This document shows positions 7,742-15,416 of a stretch of 64,000 nt of DNA, piece after piece; position 1 is the stretch's first letter; each line of letters opens with the position of its first letter. This DNA is from Candidatus Lernaella stagnicola. Its GTDB lineage: Bacteria > Lernaellota > Lernaellaia > Lernaellales > Lernaellaceae. The stretch spans positions 16,318 to 80,317 of the forward strand of contig JAVCCK010000031.1 of the NCBI GenBank assembly GCA_030765525.1, given 5' to 3'. The notes beneath the pieces are model-generated. The model saw only the letters and a list, made by a program, of their open reading frames with translations, was not told the DNA's origin and did not search any database. The position numbers and the translations under genes are program-made.

Positions 7742-9337
7742 ATGTCTTCGTCGGGCGTCGGTTTTTCAGGCATCTCGGGCATCGATACCAAGGGTATTGT
7801 TGCCCAACTCATGATTATCGAGCGTCGCCCGCTCGACCGCCTGGAGGGCAAGAAAGAGGCGCAGCAGGACAGGCTCAGCGTCTTGTCCGAGTTGCGCACC
7901 AAGCTTTCGTCTTTTCGCTCGGTCATCTCTTCGATGAATACCCAACGAGAGTTTCAAAAAGTCTCTATCTCCACCAACGACGAAGACGACGAACATTTCC
8001 AGGTTGCCGCGGATTCCACCGCACAGGCGACCAATCACACATTGAAAGTTTTGTCCCTGGCGACCTACGAAAAGGAAGTCAGTCAGGGTTTCTCCAGCGT
8101 GAACGACAACATCGGCACCGGAACGGTCCGCGTTACGTTGGGTTCCGGCGAGTTTCGCGATGTGACCATCGACAGCTCCAACAACACCGTGGCGGGGCTG
8201 CGCGATGCCATCAATAGTCTGGACTGGGGCCTTGACGAGGACGACGATCCGAAGCCCGGTATCAGTGCCTCGATCCTGGACGATGGCGACGCTTCGACGC
8301 CGTATCGTTTGATCATCAGTTCCGACGAAACCGGCGAAGACAATACGATCACGATCGACACGAGCAGCATGAGCGGTCCGGATACCATCCCGGCGTTCAC
8401 CGAAACCGCCACAGCCGCGAATGCTCACGCTCTGTTCGATGGCGTGGATGTTTACAGCAGCTCCAATAAGGTTACGGATATCGTCACCGGGTTGGACGTG
8501 ACACTGAAGAAAATCGACGCCGATAACGAATACATGATCGGCGTGTCCAGCAACGCCGAAGCCATCAAGGAAAACATTTCCACCTTCGTCGAAGAGTACA
8601 ACGGCTTGATGGATTACCTCGATGAAAAGACCGGCACCGGCGCGACCGATCGCGACCCGATGCTGCGCAGTCTGATTCGGGGGTTGCGCCAAATCACCTA
8701 CACCACAATCTCCAACGGCGGCGATTACACACTGATGTCGCAAATCGGCATCTCCAACAATCGCGAAGGCCGGTTGGAAATCGACGACGGCGATTTGACC
8801 GACGCCCTGGAAGATGATTTCGACGACGTTGTGCAGCTTCTGACCGCCGCGGGTACGACGGAAAATTCGGCCGTTTCCTTCTTGCGAAGCGGTGAGAACA
8901 CCGAGGCCGGCACGTATGCCGTCGATATCACCGGTGTGGGCGAGAATCTGGCCGGCACCATTGGCGGGTACGCCACGTACAGTTACGGCGAAAACACGTT
9001 GATGGGCGCCAACGATACGCCGGTGGAAGGGCTGGCAATTTACTTTACCGGGCAGTCAATCGGCTCGTACGGCGACGTGACGTTTACCGCCGGTGTCTTC
9101 GAGGAATTCGATCGCATGATCGATCGCTATATGGATAGCACGAACGGCATTTTGAAAATCAAAGAGGAGTCGATCAATAGCCAGATTCGCTATACCGACC
9201 AGAGAATAAATCGAGTGGAACTCAACCTGGAACGCATTCGGGAACGGCTCACCGGCAAATTTACGCAAATGGAGTTGGCTTTGGCCCAATTGCAAAATAT
9301 GAGCGGAGCGATCACCGGCTTGTCGGCCTTGTTGTAA
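7742..9337 (+). CDS. fliD: Flagellar filament capping protein FliD
   Basis: 531 residues. The N-terminus reads GVGFSGISGIDTKGIVAQLM...RRPLDRLEGKK, with the GIDT.G..V..LM motif of FliD, and the C-terminus ends with a long coiled coil (KEESINSQIRYTDQRINRVELNLERIRERLTGKFTQMELALAQLQNM...). FliD forms the pentameric or hexameric cap under which flagellin folds. The middle domains are acidic. An AAAAAAGGG ribosome binding site precedes ATG 7742. fliS, encoding the flagellin chaperone, follows. Confidence 0.95.
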   Translation: MSSSGVGFSGISGIDTKGIVAQLMIIERRPLDRLEGKKEAQQDRLSVLSELRTKLSSFRSVISSMNTQREFQKVSISTNDEDDEHFQVAADSTAQATNHTLKVLSLATYEKEVSQGFSSVNDNIGTGTVRVTLGSGEFRDVTIDSSNNTVAGLRDAINSLDWGLDEDDDPKPGISASILDDGDASTPYRLIISSDETGEDNTITIDTSSMSGPDTIPAFTETATAANAHALFDGVDVYSSSNKVTDIVTGLDVTLKKIDADNEYMIGVSSNAEAIKENISTFVEEYNGLMDYLDEKTGTGATDRDPMLRSLIRGLRQITYTTISNGGDYTLMSQIGISNNREGRLEIDDGDLTDALEDDFDDVVQLLTAAGTTENSAVSFLRSGENTEAGTYAVDITGVGENLAGTIGGYATYSYGENTLMGANDTPVEGLAIYFTGQSIGSYGDVTFTAGVFEEFDRMIDRYMDSTNGILKIKEESINSQIRYTDQRINRVELNLERIRERLTGKFTQMELALAQLQNMSGAITGLSALL

Positions 9338-9367
9338 GTGCCCTCAAGCGAAAGGGAAGGAACAAAC

Positions 9368-9847
9368 GTGCTGTCTTACCAGAGGAAACAAGCCAACTTC
9401 GCGTCGTACCGCACCACAAATGTCAGTACCGCGAACCGATTGAAACTCTTGATCATGTTGTACGAAGGCGCCATCCGTTTTTGCAGTCAAGCGCAACAAG
9501 CCATGCACAACAAAGACCTTGCTGCGAAGGGACAAGCCATCAGCAAATCGTTGGCCATCATCAACGAGTTACGCAGCACGCTGGATCACAGCCAGGCTCC
9601 CGAACTTTCCCAAAACCTCGAGCGCTTGTACGACTTCATCAACGACCGGTTGATCAAAGCCAACATCGGCAACGACATCGGCGCGCTGATGGAAGCGATG
9701 AAGGTCATTAAGATCTTGTACTCGGCCTGGACCGACCTGGCCAAAAAACCCTTGGCCGAACTGACGGCCACGCAGCCCGAACAAGCCGAAATCATGAAGA
9801 AGAAGAACGTCGCCAACGAAGACAGCTACGTGCGCATCAGCGTGTAA
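9368..9847 (+). CDS. fliS: Flagellin export chaperone FliS
   Basis: 159 residues from GTG 9368 (GGGAAGG at 9354-9360); an in-frame GTG at 9338 immediately after fliD lacks a ribosome binding site. Conserved FliS parts are YRTTNVSTANRLKLLIMLYEGAIRF at the start and ELRSTLDHSQAPELSQNLERLYDFI in the middle. FliS binds the disordered C-terminus of flagellin in the cytoplasm and prevents early polymerisation. The stop overlaps the next ATG by one base (TAATG), showing translational coupling. Confidence 0.95.
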   Translation: MLSYQRKQANFASYRTTNVSTANRLKLLIMLYEGAIRFCSQAQQAMHNKDLAAKGQAISKSLAIINELRSTLDHSQAPELSQNLERLYDFINDRLIKANIGNDIGALMEAMKVIKILYSAWTDLAKKPLAELTATQPEQAEIMKKKNVANEDSYVRISV

Positions 9848-10290
9848 TGTCCGCCATCGCGACATACGAAAGCCTGATCGCACAGCAGATCAAAGCCCTA
9901 CGTGAACTGCGCGACCGTGAACTCGAAAAACGCCAAGCCCTCGCCGACGCCAATCTCGATTTGTTCGGTAAAGTGCAGGACCTCTGCGACGCGGTGTTCG
10001 AGCGCATCATGAAACTCGATGCGAAACTCAGCGCCATGACCGACCGACTCGAGCGCGATTCGCTTTCTGCAGAGCAACGCGACCGCCTCGGCAAACTCAA
10101 CCAAATCCGTCAGGACGCCGTCGACCAGGCGAACGCGGAAAACCAAATCAACCAAAAGATACTCACCGAACTGCTCGATGAAATGGGCCGACACATCCAA
10201 CACGTGCGAAAAGGCCAGAAAGCCATCGCCGGGTACGGACGCGGCTTGAAATTGGGCAAACCGCCGTCCATTATTTCAGGCGACGTGTAA
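9847..10290 (+). CDS. FliT-like flagellar coiled-coil protein
   Basis: 147 residues, almost entirely helical and charged (heptads from about residue 5 to 120), with a Gly/Lys/Pro tail. It has no clear sequence signature, but its size, coiled-coil nature and position coupled to fliS match FliT, the chaperone of FliD. A FlgN-like alternative cannot be excluded. The TAATG overlap with fliS means the two are made together. No signal peptide or membrane segment. Confidence 0.55.
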   Translation: MSAIATYESLIAQQIKALRELRDRELEKRQALADANLDLFGKVQDLCDAVFERIMKLDAKLSAMTDRLERDSLSAEQRDRLGKLNQIRQDAVDQANAENQINQKILTELLDEMGRHIQHVRKGQKAIAGYGRGLKLGKPPSIISGDV

Positions 10291-10359
10291 ATAAACTTTC
10301 CACGAACTCTTTCCGGCGATCGGGGCACTCGTTTCCCCGCCGTCGTTTGAGGTTTCCGG

Positions 10360-11391
10360 ATGGCGGCTGAGACAATGAGACAATTAATCCGCGACAAGGT
10401 TGTTCTGATCACCGGCGGCACCGGAACCGTCGGCGTGGCTCTGGCAAAGCGACTGTTCACCTACCATCCCCGGGCCGTACGAATTTTTTCGCGCGACGAA
10501 AACAAGCAGTATTTCCTGCGCGACCAATGGGCCCAGCACGCCAACGTGCGCTTTTTCATCGGCGACGTACGCGAGCGGGAGCGCCTCAAGCGAGCCATGG
10601 AAACCTGCGACATCGTCTTCCACCTGGCTGCGCTCAAACACGTGGAGAGTTGTGAATACAATCCTTTCGAGGCGATTCGCACCAATATTGTCGGCACGCA
10701 GAACGTCATCGATACGGCCCTCGATCACGAAATCCCGCAGGTGGTCTTTACGTCCACCGACAAGTCCGTCAATCCCGCGAACGCCATGGGCGCCAGCAAG
10801 CTCATGGCCGAGAAACTCATGGTCGCCGCCAACCAATACAAGGGACGACGGACCAGCACCTTCGCCTCGGTGCGTTTCGGCAACGTGTTGGCTAGTTCCG
10901 GCTCGGTGATCCCCACTTTCGTGCAACGCCTCCAACTCGGCTTGCCCATCGAAGTCACGCATCCGGACATGACCCGGTACGTCATCACGATGGACGAAAG
11001 CGTCGACTTGCTTCTCGATGCGCTGACGCTCTGTCGCGGCGGAGAAGTACTCATTCGAAAAATGCCGGTGATCCGCATTTTGGATTTGGCCGAGGAACTG
11101 CTCGCGTTGCACAACTTGCCCGTCGATGAAAAACACTTGCGCATCGTGGGCATACGCGCAGGCGAAAAGCTTCACGAAGAACTCGTTACGTCCGAAGAAG
11201 CCGCGCGCACCTTCGATATCGGCGACTACTTCGTGGTGCAGCCGCAGATCGGAGAAACCGACCGGCCGGCCGGCAAGCCGCTGCCCCCCGGAATCCATTC
11301 CTCCGAAGCCGGTCCCTTGTTGAGCAAAGAGGAAATCGGAGACCTGCTTCGCGCAACGTGTCCCGAGCTCTTCCCCGGAGTTTCGCGTTGA
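10360..11391 (+). CDS. UDP-sugar 4,6-dehydratase, PseB/CapD-like
   Basis: 343 residues, extended SDR fold: NAD-binding VVLITGGTGTVGVAL near residue 13, then HLAALKHVESCEYNPFEA, TSTDKSVNPANAMGASKLMAEKLM and MTRYVITMDESVDLL. These are markers of UDP-GlcNAc 4,6-dehydratases (PseB, FlaA1, CapD, WbpM). The active-site Tyr of YxxxK is Met here (MGASK), as in the FlaA1/WbpM branch. Directly after the filament genes, it may start a sugar pathway for flagellin glycosylation; an O-antigen or capsule role is equally possible. GAGG at 10347-10350 supports ATG 10360. Confidence 0.8.
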   Translation: MAAETMRQLIRDKVVLITGGTGTVGVALAKRLFTYHPRAVRIFSRDENKQYFLRDQWAQHANVRFFIGDVRERERLKRAMETCDIVFHLAALKHVESCEYNPFEAIRTNIVGTQNVIDTALDHEIPQVVFTSTDKSVNPANAMGASKLMAEKLMVAANQYKGRRTSTFASVRFGNVLASSGSVIPTFVQRLQLGLPIEVTHPDMTRYVITMDESVDLLLDALTLCRGGEVLIRKMPVIRILDLAEELLALHNLPVDEKHLRIVGIRAGEKLHEELVTSEEAARTFDIGDYFVVQPQIGETDRPAGKPLPPGIHSSEAGPLLSKEEIGDLLRATCPELFPGVSR

Positions 11392-12374
11392 CGCCGCGCT
11401 CGGTGTTGGTTACGGGCGGCGCAGGCTTCATCGGCCGCTGGGTCGTGCGCGAATTGCTCGCCGGCGGCAGCGGTGATTTTCGCTTCCGGCCGCCTCGCGT
11501 GGTCGTGCTGGATAACCTGGAAAACGGCAGTGAGGCCAACCTCGCCGAGTTCGTCGGTCACCCCCAGTTCATGCGGCTCGCGGTGGACGACGTGGGCGAC
11601 TCCGTGATTGTCGGCGAGTTGTTCGATCGCTACCGTTTCGATTTGGTGTTGCACCTGGCGGCGAAAATCAATGTGCAGGAATCGATCGATCGACCCGATG
11701 CGGTCTTCAAGGCCGACGTAGCCGGCACCTTCTCGTTGCTCGAACACGCGCGCCGGGCCGGCGCCGCCTTCTCGTTCATGAGCACGTGCATGGTGTACAG
11801 CGGCTCGAACGATCCGCGCGGGATCGACGAAAACCATCCGACGCTCTGTGCTTCGCCCTATGCCGCGGCCAAGCTCGCCGCCGAGAAGCTCGTCGAAAGC
11901 TACCATCATACTTACGGCTTGCCGACGGTCATCCTGCGACCGTTTAACACGTACGGCCCTTGGCAAAAAAGCACCGGCGAAGGCGGCGTTGTCAGCATAT
12001 TCCTGCATCGCGACGCAACCGGCGACACGTTGGACATCTACGGCGACGGCACCCAAACCCGGGACTTGCTCTACGTTGAAGATTGCGCCGCGTTTTGCGT
12101 TGCCGCCTCGTTTTCCAAAAAAGCGGTGGGCCGCGTGATCAACGCCGGCACCGGTCGGGACGTAACCATCAACGAACTTGCGGGGATGATTTGCGCGGAC
12201 GACGCCCGCATCAAGCACGTGCCGCATATCCATCCGCAGTCGGAAATACAAAAACTCCAAGCCAACATCGAAACGGCCGAAACCCTGCTCCATTGGCGAC
12301 CAAAAGTTTCGTTGGAGGAAGGCATTACCAGGACGAGAACATGGATCCGAAGCAACCTGAGCGACCGACTTTGA
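11388..12374 (+). CDS. NAD-dependent sugar epimerase/dehydratase
   Basis: About 328 residues, extended SDR: SVLVTGGAGFIGRWVV at the N-terminus, HLAAKINVQESIDRP, catalytic YAAAK (SPYAAAKLAAEKL), RPFNTYGPWQ and a C-terminal INAGTGRDVTINEL. It resembles UDP-glucose 4-epimerase and dTDP-glucose 4,6-dehydratase relatives, including LegB-type enzymes of nonulosonate pathways; the exact substrate cannot be read. The start is probably the TTG at 11388, which overlaps the stop of the preceding dehydratase (TTGA); GTG 11358 is an alternative. The two enzymes are coupled and probably act in one pathway. Confidence 0.75.
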   Translation: MTPRSVLVTGGAGFIGRWVVRELLAGGSGDFRFRPPRVVVLDNLENGSEANLAEFVGHPQFMRLAVDDVGDSVIVGELFDRYRFDLVLHLAAKINVQESIDRPDAVFKADVAGTFSLLEHARRAGAAFSFMSTCMVYSGSNDPRGIDENHPTLCASPYAAAKLAAEKLVESYHHTYGLPTVILRPFNTYGPWQKSTGEGGVVSIFLHRDATGDTLDIYGDGTQTRDLLYVEDCAAFCVAASFSKKAVGRVINAGTGRDVTINELAGMICADDARIKHVPHIHPQSEIQKLQANIETAETLLHWRPKVSLEEGITRTRTWIRSNLSDRL

Positions 12375-13510
12375 CCGGCGACGAGAGCGTTTTGTTCGTC
12401 GCCGGCGCCAGAAGCGACGTGCCCGGCGGCGGCAAACCCCTCGGCGAGCGGCATATGATGTTGGCGATGAGTGCCACCGAGGCGTTGGAGATGACCCCGT
12501 GGGAGTGTGTGGGCGTCGGCATCATCCACGAAAACCTACCCGATATGGCCGGGCGGGAATTGCTGCGCCGTTTGCGGCATGACCATCCCGATGTGCGACG
12601 TATTCTGCTCGTCGCAGGACCTGATCCGAATGTCGCCGCCGACGTGCTCGAAAACGGCGACGCCCACGCGGTGCTGACCGCAACCGACGATGTGGACCAG
12701 GTCCTTCGTACGATTGAGTCACTTGCCGAAAATCAGGGACCGGTCACCAGATACGAATCACGGCACGGCAGAACCATGCCGTTCAACAGGCTGGATGACC
12801 ACCAGTCCATCTGGCAGGCGCTGATAAGTGCGGAGCGGATGGCCGACGTCGGCCTGCTTGCCGCCGCCGTGGCCCACGAAGTCAACAACCTGATCGGCGG
12901 GGTCAGGGGTTTTGCCCAATTGGCGCAAATGTCGGGATCGTTGGAAGACCACGAGCGAGTCGTCGACGTCGTGTTTGAAACCAGCGAGCGAGCCAAAACA
13001 CTGGCCGGCGATTTGCTCACGATCGCGACCCGCGATCCGGAACGGCAAGAAACCGCGTCTTTGGCCGGTGTCGTCCAGCAGGTTGCCACTTTGTTGCAGA
13101 GAAGCCTTCGAAAACAAAACATCGAGATCAACGTCGACATTCATGACCGGTGGATGGTCCATACGCAGTTGGGCAAGTTCCAGCAGGTATTGCTCCATGT
13201 GATGCTTAGTGCTACAAGCGGCATGCCAAGGGGAGGGACGCTGGCGATCCAAAGCTGCCATGCAGAGGACGGCGGAATAACGATCAGCTTGCGCGACGAC
13301 GGCGCATTATTCACCGAAGAAGAACAGCAAGCGCTATTCGAGCCGCATGCCGCCGCGCTTGCCCCAGAGGGGCGACTTTCCGGGGCCGGATTGGCCGTCT
13401 GTCACGAGGTGATGCGGCAACTCGGGGGATCGATTTCCGGTGGCAACCAACCCGACGGCGGTGTAGAAATGCTTCTAACGTTACCGAAAACGGCGCGGGT
13501 CGGATACTAA
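12341..13510 (+). CDS. Receiver-like/histidine kinase hybrid with degenerate domains
   Basis: About 389 residues from ATG 12341, overlapping the epimerase by 34 bases. Residues about 15-130 look like a receiver, but the phospho-acceptor Asp is His (GIIHENLPDM), and the Thr and Lys positions are also lost. A HisKA segment follows with an intact H-box (AAVAHEVNNLIGGVRGFAQL, about residue 175). In the ATPase domain the N-box Asn is Ser (MLSATSGMP) and the G1 glycines are missing, while a G2-like GAGLAVCHEVMRQLGG remains. It may dimerise or accept phosphate rather than act as a kinase. No membrane segment. Confidence 0.7.
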   Translation: MDPKQPERPTLTGDESVLFVAGARSDVPGGGKPLGERHMMLAMSATEALEMTPWECVGVGIIHENLPDMAGRELLRRLRHDHPDVRRILLVAGPDPNVAADVLENGDAHAVLTATDDVDQVLRTIESLAENQGPVTRYESRHGRTMPFNRLDDHQSIWQALISAERMADVGLLAAAVAHEVNNLIGGVRGFAQLAQMSGSLEDHERVVDVVFETSERAKTLAGDLLTIATRDPERQETASLAGVVQQVATLLQRSLRKQNIEINVDIHDRWMVHTQLGKFQQVLLHVMLSATSGMPRGGTLAIQSCHAEDGGITISLRDDGALFTEEEQQALFEPHAAALAPEGRLSGAGLAVCHEVMRQLGGSISGGNQPDGGVEMLLTLPKTARVGY

Positions 13511-13551
13511 ACGATCAGTGCTAACTCAGCGCTACGGTCCGGGGAGGAATC

Positions 13552-14160
13552 ATGAAAATATTGATCAACGGAAAAGAATTCAGTTCCGCTGAGTCCTGGG
13601 GCACCGCGGGCGAGCTTTTTGACTTAATTGGCGCCCAGCCGGAATGGCAATCGGGAATCATCACCCAAGTGGCCATCGACGGTCATCCCACCGTGTTGCC
13701 GGACCCGTCCGGGCCGTTTCCCCCACCGGATATTGAGGGTGAAATAATTGAATTCACAGTAGAAAGCGTTGTCGAAGTGCTCCACCGCAGCCTTGAAGAC
13801 GGTGCCACGTTGCTGGATATGATTCGGTCTCAATGTATTGAAACCGCCGACCAGATTCGCGGCGGTCTCGCCAACGAGGCGGCGAAGAACCTTAGCGGCC
13901 TATTGGACCGGATATCCCTGTTCATGGATTACATTTCGGAAGTCCTTCGTTTCGTGGAATCGAGCTTTGAGGGCTTCGAAGCCAGCGATAACATTGAAGA
14001 ATTTCTTTCAAAGTCCGTTGCGATCAGCAAATCGATTCTGGCTAGCCAGGAGAAAGAGGACTACGTTTCCTTGGCTGATCTACTCGAGTACGAACTGGCG
14101 CCCCATATTGAGAACTGGCGCGAGTTTATCACTGGGGACGATTTCAACATCAAGCAATAA
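13552..14160 (+). CDS. Hypothetical protein in flagellar cluster
   Basis: 202 residues, not recognised. Acidic; the first 70 residues look like a small alpha/beta domain (MKILINGKEFSSAESWGTAG, GIITQVAIDGHPTVLP), the rest is helical (LLDRISLFMDYISEVLRFVESSFEGF). There is no signal peptide or membrane segment, so it is cytoplasmic. A GGGGAGGAA ribosome binding site stands before ATG 13552. Its place between a sensor protein and the FlgM-associated-type gene suggests a link to flagella or signalling, but no function can be given. Confidence 0.6.
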   Translation: MKILINGKEFSSAESWGTAGELFDLIGAQPEWQSGIITQVAIDGHPTVLPDPSGPFPPPDIEGEIIEFTVESVVEVLHRSLEDGATLLDMIRSQCIETADQIRGGLANEAAKNLSGLLDRISLFMDYISEVLRFVESSFEGFEASDNIEEFLSKSVAISKSILASQEKEDYVSLADLLEYELAPHIENWREFITGDDFNIKQ

Positions 14161-14235
14161 CGGTTGTTTTTCGGAATCCCGCCCGCTTCCCCCTCCGTCA
14201 GAGCGTGAAAAAGAGCGACACCGATGAATTCGGGG

Positions 14236-14263
14236 TTTAGGAATTTCATCGAAGTGCCGATGA
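14236..14263 (+). promoter_or_regulatory. Candidate sigma-28 promoter
   Basis: TTTAGGAA, 12 bases, GCCGATGA: seven of eight -10 positions match FliA. It ends 40 bases before the start at 14304, inside a 143-base gap with nothing else visible. Confidence 0.45.
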
Positions 14264-14303
14264 TCCTTTCGAATGCGGTCCGGCTGACAAGGAAGTTAGT
14301 TGT

Positions 14304-14531
14304 ATGTCGATTTCGAGCTATCAGATTCAGAACATCATTCAGACTTACAACCGCCAATTGAAATCGAATTTCGCTAGGCGCCCTCACACACCCCCCGTTA
14401 AAACAGAAACACCGTCCAATGACATCGTCAAGATATCTGACGAAGGCAAGAAACAGGTCGTTATGGAAAGCGCGGGAGAGGACGCAGTACGAAGCTTGAG
14501 GCTGCAGACCCTCGAGCTGTTGAAAAAATAG
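14304..14531 (+). CDS. Small FlgM-associated-type protein (DVU0524-like)
   Basis: 75 residues beginning MSISSYQIQNIIQTYNRQLK, with a Pro-rich linker and KISDEGKKQVVMES...LRLQTLELLKK. From memory, the start resembles a small family named after Desulfovibrio DVU0524, found next to flgM in delta-proteobacteria; its function is unknown to me. Here it is 12 kb from flgM but has a FliA-like promoter of its own. A GGAAG ribosome binding site lies about 10 bases upstream of the ATG. Confidence 0.55.
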   Translation: MSISSYQIQNIIQTYNRQLKSNFARRPHTPPVKTETPSNDIVKISDEGKKQVVMESAGEDAVRSLRLQTLELLKK

Positions 14532-14532
14532 T

Positions 14533-14622
14533 ATGCACGCCGTAGCGGGCGTTGGTTGGCGGAACAAAGAATGGCGCTGGGTCACCAAAGATGGCCGAGT
14601 GCTCATGTTTGCATTTAAATAG
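14533..14622 (+). CDS. Possible 29-residue microprotein
   Basis: An ATG directly behind the previous stop opens MHAVAGVGWRNKEWRWVTKD plus nine residues (GRVLMFAFK). It is Trp-rich and basic, fills the gap before the response regulator, and could be translated by re-initiation. There is no good ribosome binding site and the length could be chance. Confidence 0.2.
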   Translation: MHAVAGVGWRNKEWRWVTKDGRVLMFAFK

Positions 14623-14639
14623 GATGCGAGGCGTGATTG

Positions 14640-15356
14640 ATGAGTAAAGCCCTGCGGATATTGGTTGTCGACGACGAGCGAATGTATCGCACGTTGCTCG
14701 AAAAAACCCTGACGGCCGAAGAGTACCTTGTGGAGACCGCAGGGGACGGCCGGGAGGCTATCGACCGCATTTCCCGCACGCATTTCGACATCGTCCTCAC
14801 CGATTTGGCGATGCCGAACATCAGCGGCATCGAGGTACTCAAAGCCGCCAAAGCTAAAGACGCGACCACGGTCGTGGTGATCATCACGGGATTCGCCAGT
14901 CTCGATACCGCGTTGGCCGCCATCCGCGACGGTGTTTACGATTACATCACGAAGCCTTTTCAAATCGAAGAAATCCGCCTGACAATCGCCAACGCGCGCG
15001 ACCGTATCTTGCTGGAAAGAGAGAGCGCGCAACTCGCCGCAAAGTTATCGAAGGCTTACGAGATGATCGAATCGCTGACTCAAAACAAGCAGGAATTCGA
15101 CGCCAAGGTTCTGGAAATCGAAGCCCAATTGGCCAGCCGCCAACAGACCATCAACGAGGGTATGAAGCGGCTGCGTGGATTCCACGACCGGGTATTGCCG
15201 GTGCAGTTCAGGGTGGCCGGCGAAGAAAACGGCTCGGCCGGCAGCAGCAATGACGCCGTCGTGCAAAAGCTTCGGGAAGCGACCCAGTTGCACAAACAGG
15301 GGATGATCGACGACGACGAATTCCGCCTGCTTAAGAAAAGAATTCTAGGGAATTAA
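14640..15356 (+). CDS. Response regulator with coiled coil and SHOCT-like tail
   Basis: About 238 residues from ATG 14640 (a TTG at 14637 is also in frame). The receiver (residues 1-125) is intact: acidic pair DDE, phospho-acceptor in LTDLAMP, Thr in IITGFAS and Lys in TKPF. Then comes a coiled coil (about 130-180) and a C-terminal REATQLHKQGMIDDDEFRLL, which fits the short SHOCT oligomerisation motif. No DNA-binding or enzymatic output domain is visible, so the output may be protein binding. An HD-GYP response regulator follows 60 bases downstream. Confidence 0.8.
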   Translation: MSKALRILVVDDERMYRTLLEKTLTAEEYLVETAGDGREAIDRISRTHFDIVLTDLAMPNISGIEVLKAAKAKDATTVVVIITGFASLDTALAAIRDGVYDYITKPFQIEEIRLTIANARDRILLERESAQLAAKLSKAYEMIESLTQNKQEFDAKVLEIEAQLASRQQTINEGMKRLRGFHDRVLPVQFRVAGEENGSAGSSNDAVVQKLREATQLHKQGMIDDDEFRLLKKRILGN

Positions 15357-15416
15357 CTGCTTTTTTCTATCGGACTTACTCGGCGCGGTCGAGAAGAACA
15401 CAAGGAAAAAGACGGG

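Noticed and set aside
10300-10345. Rho-independent terminator before the PseB/CapD-like gene
   Set aside because: Only a 5-bp CGGGG/CCCCG stem with a long loop and no T-run.
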